Source of the DNA: Solimonas aquatica
GTDB lineage: Bacteria > Pseudomonadota > Gammaproteobacteria > Nevskiales > Nevskiaceae
Reading direction: 5' to 3'
Length of the DNA stretch: 64,000 bases
NCBI RefSeq assembly: GCF_900111015.1
Contig: NZ_FOFS01000001.1
Span: 186,001 to 250,000 of the forward strand
A program made the position numbers and the translations under genes. Numbering within the stretch: position 1 is the stretch's first letter; each line of letters opens with the position of its first letter. The notes beneath the pieces were generated by a model, which was given only the letters and a program-made list of their open reading frames with translations, made no database searches and had not been told where the DNA came from. This document shows positions 26,394 to 34,751 of this stretch, in pieces.

Positions 26394-28274
26394 TCAGCGC
26401 GCGGCCGGCGTGTAGCGCAGCGTGGCGAAGTAGGTGGCGCCGGGCAGGGCAAAGCCGGCGGCGGTCTGGTACTGCTTGTCCAGCACGTTGGCGGCCTTGA
26501 GCTGCAGCTGCCAGGCGCTGTCCAGCTGCAGGCTGGCGCGCAGGTCGAGCGTGGTGTAGCCGCCCAGGCGCGTGCTGTTGGCTGGATCCTCGTAGCGCGC
26601 GTCGCTCAAGTTGAGCGTGCTGCCGGCGGCGTAGCGGCTGCCCTGGTAGTCCAGATCCAGGCGCGCGTTCTGCTTGCTGCGTCGCGCCAGCTGCTTGCCG
26701 TGATTGGCGTCGTCGTTGTCGTTCTGCGGATCGAGCCAGTTGTAGTAGAGCTGGGTGCGCAGCGACTGCCACTGTCCGCCCAGCTGCAGCTCCACGCCCT
26801 TGATCCGGGCGCGGCCGAGATTCTCGGGACCGAAGATGCTGGGGTTGTAGGTGATCAGTTCATCGACCTTGCTGCGATAGGCGCTCAGCGCCCAATCCCA
26901 CTGCGCGATGGCCAGTGTTCCGCTGCCGCCGAGATTGAGTTCGTAGCTGCGCGAGGTCTCGGGCTTGAGATCGGGGATGCCGTAGAACGGGTAATACAGA
27001 TCATTGAAGCTCGGCGCCTTGAATGCCGTGCCGTAGGACAGGCCCGCGCGCAGCGCCGGACTGAAGCGATAGCCGTACTGCGCGCTGCCGGTGTTGTGCG
27101 TGCCGAACTGCTGGTTGCGGTCGCGACGCAGGCTGCCCTGCAGCTCGTGTGCGCCGAAATGGCCCTGGTACTGGCCGAACACACCGGCATCATCACGCTT
27201 GCGCACTGCGTAATCGGTGTTGCCGCTGACGGTGTCGTGCTCGTAGTCGAGGCCGGCGGTGAACAGCTGGCCGGGGAGCAGCTGGAAGTCGTTCTGCCAG
27301 GAGTAGAGATTGCGGCGCGTGTTGATGATGCCGCGGTTGTCGGTGTAGACCGCCGGATCGCTGAAGGAGGGCACCAGCGGATCGTGGGAGTTGTCGGAGA
27401 GGTCCTGGCTTTGTCCGGCGCGCAGGTTCACGGTCCAGAACGACAGCGGCAGAAAGCGCGCATAGGCGCCCAGGGCCTGCTGACCGTTTTCCGATTCGTT
27501 GGTGTAGCTGCTGTCGTATTCGTTGTGACTGCGCGCCAGCAGACCGCTGAGGCCCAGTTCCGCACCGCTGGCAAAGCGCCAGCCGGCGCTGGCCGAACTG
27601 GCGATGCTGCGGTAGCCGTCACGATCCGGCTCGCCAGCGGCGGGCTGCACATCGACGCCATCGGTGTTCTGCCCGGAGATGCCGAGGTTGTACCAGCCGC
27701 CGCTGCCGGCGCTGCCGCGCACGGTGGTTTCAAACTTGCCGCTGCCCTGGCTGCCGCCGCCGATGGCAAAGCTGCCAGTGGTGGCCTCGCCGGGCTGGCT
27801 GCGGCGCGTGAAGATCTGCATCACGCCACCGATGGCTTCCGAGCCGTAGAGGCTGGAGCGCGGACCGCGCACGATCTCCACACGTTCGATCTGGTCCACC
27901 GGAATCTGTTCGAAGGCCGTGGTGCCCAGGGTCACCGAGCCGATGCGCACGCCGTCGAGAAGCACCACCACATGATCGGCATTGCCGCCGCGCAGCAGCA
28001 GCTGCGTGGCCTTGCCGGAGCCGCCGTTGCTGGTGAGGTTCACGCCGGGCAGACCGACCAGCAGTTCCTGGAAATCGCGAGGCTGCAGGCGCTCGATGTC
28101 CTCGCGGCTGATCACGGTGACCGGCGCCAGGGTTTCATCGAGTTTTTCCGGGACGCGGCTGGCCGTGACGATCACGGTGTCGAGCAGCGCCACCTCGGTG
28201 GCTTCGGGTTGGGCAATGACAGAACCGCTGGCGGCCGACAGCGCGGCCAGCGTCGCAGCATGACGCAGACGCAT
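26394..28274 (-). CDS. btuB: TonB-dependent vitamin B12 receptor BtuB
   Basis: 626 residues: signal peptide, TonB-box-like LLDTVIVTASR, plug domain (QPRDFQELLVGLPGVNLTSN; IERVEIVRGPRSSLYGSEA) and a C-terminal barrel ending in an aromatic-containing strand (TYFATLRYTPAAR). It imports cobalamins across the outer membrane. A cobalamin riboswitch directly upstream on the same strand and cob genes downstream support the substrate. Confidence 0.95.
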   Translation of the reverse strand: MRLRHAATLAALSAASGSVIAQPEATEVALLDTVIVTASRVPEKLDETLAPVTVISREDIERLQPRDFQELLVGLPGVNLTSNGGSGKATQLLLRGGNADHVVVLLDGVRIGSVTLGTTAFEQIPVDQIERVEIVRGPRSSLYGSEAIGGVMQIFTRRSQPGEATTGSFAIGGGSQGSGKFETTVRGSAGSGGWYNLGISGQNTDGVDVQPAAGEPDRDGYRSIASSASAGWRFASGAELGLSGLLARSHNEYDSSYTNESENGQQALGAYARFLPLSFWTVNLRAGQSQDLSDNSHDPLVPSFSDPAVYTDNRGIINTRRNLYSWQNDFQLLPGQLFTAGLDYEHDTVSGNTDYAVRKRDDAGVFGQYQGHFGAHELQGSLRRDRNQQFGTHNTGSAQYGYRFSPALRAGLSYGTAFKAPSFNDLYYPFYGIPDLKPETSRSYELNLGGSGTLAIAQWDWALSAYRSKVDELITYNPSIFGPENLGRARIKGVELQLGGQWQSLRTQLYYNWLDPQNDNDDANHGKQLARRSKQNARLDLDYQGSRYAAGSTLNLSDARYEDPANSTRLGGYTTLDLRASLQLDSAWQLQLKAANVLDKQYQTAAGFALPGATYFATLRYTPAAR

Positions 28275-28414
28275 CTTGTATCCCTATCCGCGCCCCACGC
28301 GCGGGCTTGTGGTCGAATGGCTTGACCCGTGGGAGCGAAGGGAAGGGCAGCGTGGACAGGGCAGCAGCAAAGCGCGGTCCGCACCGACCGGCCACGCCCA
28401 CCGCGAGCCAATGT

Positions 28415-28630
28415 GCATGCCATCAGGCCGGTCTCCGGGCTTGCGAGTGACCGGCCTTGTGGGGCTGGTCGGGTGCGGCGCCTTCCCGGGTTTTGACACC
28501 CAGTGGCGGATGGCCGCGTACCGTCTCGCTTACCGTTGCGGGGGCAGCGCCGGAATTGCAGGCTGAGGGATCAGACTTCTGCGCACCGGCTTCCCGTTTC
28601 ACCCGTCCCAAAAGCTGGCCGGGCACCTGA
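28415..28630 (-). promoter_or_regulatory. cobalamin (adenosylcobalamin) riboswitch
   Basis: Read on the minus strand, the landmarks come in the right order: GGTGCCC at the 5' end (28627), GGGAAGCCGGTGC, the core GCTGCCCCCGCAACGGTAAG, GCCACTGG, and the B12 box AGCCCGGAGACCGGCCTGAT at about 28442-28422. It sits about 140 nt ahead of the btuB start. Cobalamin binding should repress btuB and, by read-through, the btuM-cob genes. Confidence 0.95.
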
Positions 28631-28640
28631 AAGCGCGGCG

Positions 28641-28670
28641 ACTGTATGCCGGCCGGCGGTGCACTTGCAA
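28641..28670 (-). promoter_or_regulatory. candidate sigma-70 promoter of the B12 operon
   Basis: Minus-strand TTGCAA (28670-28665), an 18-nt spacer, then TACAGT (28646-28641). Transcription would begin near 28634, just ahead of the riboswitch GGTGCCC. The location is convincing; the boxes are ordinary matches. Confidence 0.5.
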
Positions 28671-28777
28671 GTGTTTGCAAGCTGTGGTCGGTTGCCGTCC
28701 GTACCGTCTTGCGTTACCGCTCGCCGTCCTGACCTTCGGAAAATACGTAATTGGATCAAAGTCTCTTGAACTAACAC

Positions 28778-28790
28778 AACCTGTTAGGTT
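28778..28790. promoter_or_regulatory. candidate VapB operator
   Basis: A perfect inverted repeat, AACCT-GTT-AGGTT, ends 11 nt before the vapB start codon. Ribbon-helix-helix antitoxins commonly bind such short palindromes to repress their own operon. The AT-rich sequence just upstream (28741-28775) probably holds the promoter. Confidence 0.4.
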
Positions 28791-28801
28791 ACAGTTTCGG
28801 C

Positions 28802-29053
28802 ATGAACTTCAGCGTGCACTTCGACGACCTCACCCTCGAGCGCCTCAATCGCGCGGTCGAGCGCGTGGGTCTGAGCCGTAACCGGGTCATCACCCAGGCG
28901 GTGCAGGAGTGGCTGGAGCGCAATGAAGAGAAGGACTGGCCGGCGGCGCTCAAGCAGCATTTCCGCAATCCGGCGCCGGAGCTGGGCGAGGAGGCCCTGG
29001 ATTTTCAGGCCTGGCGCGCGGCCCTGCCGGATCAGAACGGCACGCGCTGGTAG
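28802..29053 (+). CDS. vapB: VapB-like ribbon-helix-helix antitoxin
   Basis: 83 residues. The N-terminal 45 resemble a ribbon-helix-helix DNA-binding domain (MNFSVHFDDLTLERLNRAVE, then SRNRVITQAVQEWLER). The acidic, Trp-containing C-terminal half should wrap the toxin. The toxin gene begins 5 nt downstream, the typical toxin-antitoxin layout. There is no clear ribosome binding site ahead of the ATG. Confidence 0.8.
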   Translation: MNFSVHFDDLTLERLNRAVERVGLSRNRVITQAVQEWLERNEEKDWPAALKQHFRNPAPELGEEALDFQAWRAALPDQNGTRW

Positions 29054-29058
29054 CCGTC

Positions 29059-29457
29059 ATGAAATACCTGCTCGATTCGGACGTGCTGGCGGCGGCGATC
29101 AAGGGTCGTCTGCCGGTGGTGCTCAAGCTTGCCGAGCTGCGTCCCGGCGATGTCGCGGTCTCGGTGTTCAGCCGCGTCGATGCCGAAACCGCGCTGCGTC
29201 TGCAGCCGCGCGCGCAGGTGCGTTACGGCAAATTGCTGAAAGAATTTCTGGCTACCGTGCCGGTGCTGGACTTCGGCGCCGCCGAGGCGCAGCAGGCGGT
29301 GCAGACCGGCGTGTATCTGCAGGCCGCCAGCGAGAAGCTGGCGCCGATGGATTTGTGGCTGGCGGCAACCGCCCTGACGCGCAAGCTGGTGCTGGTCACC
29401 GAGCGCGTCAATGTGTTTGCGTCGGTGCCGAATCTGGAAGTTGAACGCTGGGCATAG
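29059..29457 (+). CDS. vapC: VapC-like PIN-domain ribonuclease toxin
   Basis: 132 residues of the PIN fold. Expected metal-binding acids are Asp6 (YLLDSDVLA), Glu43 (RVDAETAL) and Asp98 (PMDLWLAATA). The C-terminal block LVTERVNVFASVPNLEVERW aligns with the usual V-T-x-N-x-x-x-F but has Arg for Asn and Val at the fourth acidic site, so activity may be reduced or the site organised differently. Such toxins cleave tRNA or rRNA. The stop codon is inside a 20-bp hairpin arm. Confidence 0.85.
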   Translation: MKYLLDSDVLAAAIKGRLPVVLKLAELRPGDVAVSVFSRVDAETALRLQPRAQVRYGKLLKEFLATVPVLDFGAAEAQQAVQTGVYLQAASEKLAPMDLWLAATALTRKLVLVTERVNVFASVPNLEVERWA

Positions 29458-29498
29458 TGCTTTGCGAATGCCTTGAATGGCATTCGCAAAGCACTATG
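29453..29498. repeat. 20-bp perfect inverted repeat over the vapC stop codon
   Basis: Positions 29453-29472 pair exactly with 29479-29498 around the loop TTGAAT. The vapC TAG stop (29455-29457) is inside the left arm. The later copies in the tandem array keep only the inner 10 bp of the left arm but the whole right arm, so this copy appears to be the original hairpin. No T-tract follows, so it is not a standard terminator. Confidence 0.85.
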
Positions 29499-29900
29499 CG
29501 ACCGGCCAGGGATGGCCGGGCCGGGGGTGGCAGAAGGAGTGGAGGCCGCGCCATGGATGGCTTCGACACAGGATTTGGAGTGGATTGCGAATGCCTTGAA
29601 TGGCATTCGCAAAGCACTATGCGACCGGCCAGGGATGGCCGGGCCGGGGGTGGCAGAAGGAGTGGAGGCCGCGCCAGGGATGGCTTCGACACAGGATTTG
29701 GAGTGGGTTGCGAATGCCTTGAATGGCATTCGCAAAGCACTATGCGACCGGCCAGGGATGGCCGGGCCGGGGGTGGCAGAAGGAGTGGAGGCCGCGCCAT
29801 GGATGGCTTCGACACAGGATTTGGAGTGGATTGCGAATGCCTTGAATGGCATTCGCAAAGCACTATGCGACCGGCCGGGGATGGCCGGGCCGGGGCTGAA
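29463..29900 (+). repeat. 123-bp tandem repeat array of hairpin units (three full, one partial)
   Basis: Copies begin at 29463, 29586, 29709 and 29832, exactly 123 bp apart and nearly identical; the fourth diverges after about 29898. Each full unit holds hairpin A (TGCGAATGCC, loop TTGAAT), hairpin B (CCGGCC, loop AGGGAT) and hairpin C (GCC, loop ATGGAT or AGGGAT). GGA occurs six or seven times per full unit on the plus strand and hardly at all on the other. Because 123 is a multiple of 3, frames stay open on both strands, but the repeated peptides look non-biological. The array fills most of the 523 bp between vapC and serC. Confidence 0.9.
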
Positions 29901-29980
29901 TCTGGAGAGACAGTCCCGCCATGGATGGCAGCAGGAAACTTGGAAGTGTTGTCGTTTAGATCATTCAAAGGAAACTTGTC

Positions 29981-31063
29981 ATGACCCGTATCGTCAATTT
30001 CAGCGCCGGCCCGGCGACCTTGCCCCTCGAAGTGCTGCAGCAGGTGCAGAGCGAGCTGCTCGACTGGCACGGCTCCGGCATGTCGGTCATGGAGATGTCG
30101 CACCGTGACAAGGAGTTCATGAGCATCGCCGCGGATGCCGAGAAGGATCTGCGCGAGGTTGCGAACATTCCGGCCAACTACAAGGTGCTGTTCCTGCAGG
30201 GCGGCGCCACGGCGCAGTTCAGCTTCATTCCGATGAACCTGCTGCGCGGCAAGACCGGCGTGGACTTCGTGCTCACCGGCGACTGGGGCAAGAAGGCGGC
30301 CAAGGAAGCGGCGCGCTATGCCAAGGTCAATGTCGCGGCGACGAGCGAAGCCGAGAAGTTCACGCATATTCCGGATCGCGCCAGCTGGAAGCTCGACCCG
30401 AATGCCGCCTATCTGCATATCACCTCGAACGAGACCATCCACGGCGTGGAGTTCTTCGCCGAGCCCGATGCCGCCGGCGTGCCGGTGGTGGCAGACATGT
30501 CCTCGGACATCCTCTCGCGTCCGCTGGATGTGTCGAAGTACGGCCTGATCTATGCCGGCGCGCAGAAGAACATCGGCCCGGCGGGTCTCACCATCGTCAT
30601 CGTCCGCGAGGACCTGATCGGCCAGACCCTGCCCAACACGCCGGGCATCTTCGACTACAAGCAGATGGCCGACAACGAGTCCATGCTCAACACGCCGCCC
30701 TGCTTCGCCTGGTATGTCTCGGGCCTGGTGTTCAAGTGGATCAAGAACAACGGCGGCCTGGCGGCCGTGGCCGAGCGCAATGCCGCCAAGGCGGCGGCGC
30801 TGTACGACTACATCGACAGCCAGGACTTCTATCGCAACCCGGTGAAGAAGGAAAACCGCTCGCGCATGAACGTGCCGTTCACGCTCGCCAATCCCGAGCT
30901 GGACGCGGAGTTCCTGAAGGGTGCCAAGGCCGCCGGCCTCTCGGGCCTGAAGGGACATCGCTCGGTGGGCGGCATGCGTGCCTCCATCTACAACGCCATG
31001 ACCCTGGACGGCGTGCAGCAGCTGCTCGCCTACATGAAGGAATTTGCGCGGACGCGCGGGTGA
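29981..31063 (+). CDS. serC: phosphoserine aminotransferase
   Basis: 360 residues, the standard size. It begins TRIVNFSAGPATLPLEVLQQ; the PLP-binding Lys is in YAGAQKNIGPAGL, with further family blocks FLQGGATAQFSFIPMN and HRSVGGMRASIYNAM. It converts 3-phosphohydroxypyruvate to phosphoserine and also serves pyridoxal phosphate synthesis. AAAGGAAA precedes the ATG. It opens the supraoperon here; gyrA, its upstream neighbour in several pseudomonads, is replaced by the repeat array and vapBC. Confidence 0.97.
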   Translation: MTRIVNFSAGPATLPLEVLQQVQSELLDWHGSGMSVMEMSHRDKEFMSIAADAEKDLREVANIPANYKVLFLQGGATAQFSFIPMNLLRGKTGVDFVLTGDWGKKAAKEAARYAKVNVAATSEAEKFTHIPDRASWKLDPNAAYLHITSNETIHGVEFFAEPDAAGVPVVADMSSDILSRPLDVSKYGLIYAGAQKNIGPAGLTIVIVREDLIGQTLPNTPGIFDYKQMADNESMLNTPPCFAWYVSGLVFKWIKNNGGLAAVAERNAAKAAALYDYIDSQDFYRNPVKKENRSRMNVPFTLANPELDAEFLKGAKAAGLSGLKGHRSVGGMRASIYNAMTLDGVQQLLAYMKEFARTRG

Positions 31064-31073
31064 GCCGGATCAG

Positions 31074-31168
31074 CCGAGTGCCTTGAATGGCACTCGGCCC
31101 GGCCCCTGCCCGGCCAAGGATGGCCGGGCAGGGGCCGGATCAAGAGACACAGTCGCGGCAAGGATGCC
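31074..31168 (+). repeat. three-hairpin element related to the 123-bp repeat, in the serA leader
   Basis: Hairpin A' pairs CCGAGTGCC with GGCACTCGG around the same TTGAAT loop (31074-31097). Hairpin B' is a perfect 17-bp stem, 31099-31115 with 31122-31138, loop AAGGAT. Hairpin C' is GGC-AAGGAT-GCC (31157-31168). Order and loops match the 29832 unit while the stems differ by paired changes. A GAGACA(CA)GTC segment between B and C is also shared. It lies between the serC stop and the serA start (27 nt before the ATG). Confidence 0.8.
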
Positions 31169-31194
31169 CTACCCAAATTTTGCAGAGAAAGAAC

Positions 31195-32370
31195 ATGTTC
31201 AAGATCCAAACGCTCAACAACATCTCGGTCAACGGCCTGGAGCGCCTGCCGCGCGAGAACTTCGAGGTTGCCTCGGAAATCCAGAATCCGGACGCGATTC
31301 TGGTGCGCTCGGCCGATATGCATAAGCTGGATATCCCCGGCTCGGTGAAGGCCATCGGCCGCGCCGGTGCCGGCACCAACAACATCCCGGTCGCGCAGAT
31401 GAGCAAGCGCGGCGTGCCGGTGTTCAATGCCCCCGGCGCCAATGCCAATGCCGTGAAGGAACTGGTGCTGGCCAGCATGCTCATGGCCTCGCGCAATCTC
31501 GCGCAGTCCCTGGACTTCGTGCGCAAGCTCGACGGCGACGACAAGGCCATGCATGAGGCCGTGGAAGCCGGCAAGAAGAAGTTCGTCGGCATGGAACTGC
31601 CGGGCCGCACCCTGGGCGTGATCGGCCTGGGCGCGATCGGCGTCAAGGTCGCCAATGCCGCGCTGGAACTGGGCATGACCGTCTACGGTTACGACCCGGC
31701 GATGACGGTGCAGAACGCCTGGCAGCTGAACTCGGGCGTGCGTCAGGCGGTGTCGGTGGACGACCTGATCTCCAAGTCGCAGTTCCTCTCGGTGCATGTG
31801 CCGCTGATCGACGCCACGCGCGGCCTGATCAATGCCGAGCGCATCCGGCTGATGAAGAAGCAGGGCGTGATCCTGAATTTCGCCCGCGATGCCATCGTCG
31901 ATCAGGCGGCGGTGATCGAGGCGCTCAACGCCGGTCAGCTCTATGCCTATGCCTGCGACTTCCCGTCCAATGCGCTCAAGGGCCATCCGCGCGTGATCGC
32001 CACGCCGCATCTGGGCGCCTCGACCGGTGAGGCCGAGGACAATTGCGCGGTGATGGTCGCCGACCAGATCCGCGAGTTCCTGGAGCAGGGCACCATCCGC
32101 AACTCGGTGAACTTCCCCGAGGCGCAGATGCCGCTGCTGCCGGGCAAGACCCGTCTGTGCATCGTCAACGAGAACGTGCCGAACATGGTGGGCCAGATTT
32201 CCACCACCCTGGCCAAGCACCAGCTCAATATCGCCGACCTGCTCAACAAGTCGCGCGGTGATCTGGCCTACACCATCGTCGATCTCGATGCGCAGGTGCC
32301 GGACGTGGTGGAACGCGAGATTGCCCAGATCAAGGGCGTGCTCGCCACGCGCACCATCGCCGCCCGCTAA
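31195..32370 (+). CDS. serA: D-3-phosphoglycerate dehydrogenase
   Basis: 391 residues with an NAD-binding domain (GVIGLGAIGVKVANAALELG), active-site Arg and His in ILNFARDAIVDQ and VIATPHLGAST, and a C-terminal ACT domain (RLCIVNENVPNMVGQISTTL) that usually binds serine for feedback control. It makes the SerC substrate, so the first two serine steps are adjacent. The ATG at 31195 starts the conserved MFKIQTLNNIS. Placement between serC and pheA differs from the common gammaproteobacterial order, where serC is followed directly by pheA. Confidence 0.95.
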   Translation: MFKIQTLNNISVNGLERLPRENFEVASEIQNPDAILVRSADMHKLDIPGSVKAIGRAGAGTNNIPVAQMSKRGVPVFNAPGANANAVKELVLASMLMASRNLAQSLDFVRKLDGDDKAMHEAVEAGKKKFVGMELPGRTLGVIGLGAIGVKVANAALELGMTVYGYDPAMTVQNAWQLNSGVRQAVSVDDLISKSQFLSVHVPLIDATRGLINAERIRLMKKQGVILNFARDAIVDQAAVIEALNAGQLYAYACDFPSNALKGHPRVIATPHLGASTGEAEDNCAVMVADQIREFLEQGTIRNSVNFPEAQMPLLPGKTRLCIVNENVPNMVGQISTTLAKHQLNIADLLNKSRGDLAYTIVDLDAQVPDVVEREIAQIKGVLATRTIAAR

Positions 32371-32389
32371 AAACGGCGCCGCGGTACCG

Positions 32390-32426
32390 AAAACGCCGTC
32401 GTCCGCGTCGCGGGCGGCGGCGTTTT
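32390..32426 (+). terminator. probable terminator or attenuator hairpin between serA and pheA
   Basis: AAAACGCCG (32390-32398) pairs with CGGCGTTTT (32418-32426), and the inner arms extend the stem with G-T pairs. The T-run is part of the stem. It may reduce read-through from serA into pheA. Confidence 0.5.
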
Positions 32427-32471
32427 GGCCTTACAATTCGCGGTCGCCGTTTTCGAATACCCGAGACCCGC

Positions 32472-33581
32472 ATGAAGGTGCCGCAGACCCTGCCCGAAGC
32501 CCGGCAGCAGATCGATGCGCTGGACGAACAGATCCAGACGCTCATAAGCCAGCGCGCGCGTATCGCCCAGCAGGTGGCGCGCATCAAGGAGCGCTCGGGC
32601 GCCGGCGACGGCAATCATTACCGCCCCTCGCGCGAGGCCGAGGTGCTGCGCCGGGTGATCGAGCGCAATCACGGCCCCAATGGCGGTCCCCTGAGTGATG
32701 AATCCATCGCGCGGCTGATGCGCGAGATCATGTCGGTCTGCCTGTCGCTGGAATCGCCGCTGACCATCGCCTACCTGGGGCCGGAAGGCACCTACACGCA
32801 GGCGGCGGTGCAGAAGCATTTCGGCGACAGCGTCACCGCCAAGCCGATGCGCGCCATCGACGAAATCTTCCGTGATGTGGAAACCGGCGCCGCCGATTAC
32901 GGCGTGGTGCCGGTGGCCAATTCCATCGGCGGCGTGGTCAACAACACCCTCGACGAGCTGGTGCACACGCAGCTGCGCATCTGCGGCGAGGTGACCCTGG
33001 CCGTGCATCACCATCTGCTCTCGCTGACCGGCGACACCGAGACCATCACCAAGGTCTATTCGCATGCGCAGTCCTTTGCGCAGTGCCGCAAGTGGCTGGA
33101 CGCGCGTCTGCCGCGCGCCGAGCGCGAGGTGGTGTCCAGCAATGGCGAGGCGGCGCGGCGCGCGGCGGAGGAGGGCGGCGGCACCGCGGCCATCGCCTCG
33201 CTGCAGGCCGGCCGCATCAACAAGCTCAATGTGCTGGCCGCCAATATCGAGGACGAGCTGAGCAACGAGACGCGCTTTCTGATCGTCGGCAAGCACGATC
33301 CGGAACTCAGCGGCGACGATCTCACCTCCATCGTGATGACCGCGCATCGCAACCAGCCGGGCGCGCTGTTCAAGCTGCTGCAGCCCCTGGCCGAGGCGGG
33401 CCTGGACATGACGCGCCTGGAGTCACGCCAGGTGCGCGGCTCGGTGCTGCCGGACTTCTACTTCTTCATCGACTTCGCCGGCCACGCCACCGATCCCAAG
33501 GTGCGCGAGGTGCTCGACACCGTGCGCGGCGAAGCGGCCTTCTTCAAGATTCTCGGTTCCTATCCGCGCGCGGTGATGTAA
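32472..33581 (+). CDS. pheA: bifunctional chorismate mutase / prephenate dehydratase (P-protein)
   Basis: 369 residues: an AroQ chorismate mutase domain (about 1-92; DALDEQIQTLISQRARIAQQ), prephenate dehydratase (about 93-275; AYLGPEGTYTQAAVQ, with the T-R-F motif in SNETRFLIVG) and a C-terminal ACT domain (HRNQPGALFKLLQPLAEAGL; LESRQVRGS) for phenylalanine feedback. It converts chorismate through prephenate to phenylpyruvate. The transamination enzyme HisC homologue starts 26 nt downstream. Confidence 0.96.
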   Translation: MKVPQTLPEARQQIDALDEQIQTLISQRARIAQQVARIKERSGAGDGNHYRPSREAEVLRRVIERNHGPNGGPLSDESIARLMREIMSVCLSLESPLTIAYLGPEGTYTQAAVQKHFGDSVTAKPMRAIDEIFRDVETGAADYGVVPVANSIGGVVNNTLDELVHTQLRICGEVTLAVHHHLLSLTGDTETITKVYSHAQSFAQCRKWLDARLPRAEREVVSSNGEAARRAAEEGGGTAAIASLQAGRINKLNVLAANIEDELSNETRFLIVGKHDPELSGDDLTSIVMTAHRNQPGALFKLLQPLAEAGLDMTRLESRQVRGSVLPDFYFFIDFAGHATDPKVREVLDTVRGEAAFFKILGSYPRAVM

Positions 33582-33607
33582 GGCGCGCCGTTTCACACTC
33601 GATCGAC

Positions 33608-34741
33608 ATGACGGATCAGACCTTAAAAAACGCGGCCAGCGGTGTGCTGAGCCTGGAAGCCTACTCGCCGGGCATGCCCATCGAGGAGCTGCAGCGGCGC
33701 CTGGGCGTGAGCAACGCCATCAAGCTCGCCTCCAATGAGAACCCGCTGGGGCCCAGCGCCAAGGTGCGCGCGGCGCTGGCGGCTTCGGTGGCGCAGGACA
33801 ATCTGGCGCTGTATCCGGATGGCAGCGGCCACCGCCTGAAGAAGAAGATCGCGGCGCTGCATGACATCGCGCTGGATCGCATCACCCTGGGCAACGGCTC
33901 CAACGACATCATCGAGCTGCTGGGCCGCGTGTTCCTGGGGCCCGATCGCGCCGCGCTGTACTCGGCGCATGCCTTCGCCGTCTACGAAATCATCACCCAG
34001 GCGCAGTGCGCGCGCGCGGTGGTGGTGCCGGCGCGCAGCGCCAGCGATGCGCAGCCTTACGGCCATGATCTGGCCGGCTTCGCGCAGGCGCTGCAGGCCA
34101 ATGCCGATGTGGCTCTGGTGTTCATCGCCAACCCCAACAATCCCACCGGCACGGTGCTGGCGCCGCAGGACATCGAGGCGTTTCTCAAGAAGGTGCCGCC
34201 GCAGGTGATCGTGGCCCTGGACGAGGCCTACTACGAGTACATGGACCCGGCGCTGCGCGGCGACACCCGCGCCTGGCTGGACCGTTACCCGAACCTGATC
34301 GTGTTCCGCACCTTCTCCAAGGCCTATGGCCTGGCGGGTCTGCGCGTGGGTTACTCGCTGTCCAGTGTGGCGCTGGCCGATGTGCTCAACCGCGTGCGCC
34401 AGCCCTTCAACAACAACAGCATGGCCCTGCTGGCCGCCGAAGTGGCGCTGGACGATCAGGACTATGTGCAGCGCAGTGTCGAGCTCAACACCCGCGAGCG
34501 TGCGCGCCTCAGCGAAGCGCTGCGCGGCATGGGGCTCACCGTGCTGCCTTCGCAGGCGAACTTTCTGGCCATCGGTTTCGGCCGCGACGCCAAGCCCGTA
34601 CACCAGGGCCTGCTGGAGCAGGGCGTGATCGTGCGCCCCATCGCCTCTTATCAGCTGCCGCATTACCTGCGCGTGAGCATCGGCACCGAAGCCGAGAACG
34701 ACCGCTTCCTGGCGGCGCTGCGCAAGGTACTGGCAGCCTGA
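33608..34741 (+). CDS. hisC: histidinol-phosphate / aromatic aminotransferase
   Basis: 377 residues of the class I/II aminotransferase fold. Pocket motifs are KLASNENPLGPS, NPNNPTGTVL and the PLP Lys in FRTFSKAYGLAGLRVGY. In this supraoperon the enzyme is usually the HisH/HisC2 type, which serves both histidinol phosphate and aromatic keto acids. The ATG at 33608 was chosen because earlier sequence in the frame overlaps pheA. Confidence 0.94.
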   Translation: MTDQTLKNAASGVLSLEAYSPGMPIEELQRRLGVSNAIKLASNENPLGPSAKVRAALAASVAQDNLALYPDGSGHRLKKKIAALHDIALDRITLGNGSNDIIELLGRVFLGPDRAALYSAHAFAVYEIITQAQCARAVVVPARSASDAQPYGHDLAGFAQALQANADVALVFIANPNNPTGTVLAPQDIEAFLKKVPPQVIVALDEAYYEYMDPALRGDTRAWLDRYPNLIVFRTFSKAYGLAGLRVGYSLSSVALADVLNRVRQPFNNNSMALLAAEVALDDQDYVQRSVELNTRERARLSEALRGMGLTVLPSQANFLAIGFGRDAKPVHQGLLEQGVIVRPIASYQLPHYLRVSIGTEAENDRFLAALRKVLAA

Positions 34742-34751
34742 GTACGCGAGC

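Noticed and set aside
29463-29900. CRISPR array
   Set aside because: The 123-bp units abut with no variable spacers, and no cas genes are near.
29408-30958. Minus-strand 516-residue open frame with repeated peptides
   Set aside because: It covers serC in antisense, and the peptide repeats come from the 123-bp DNA repeat, whose length is a multiple of three.
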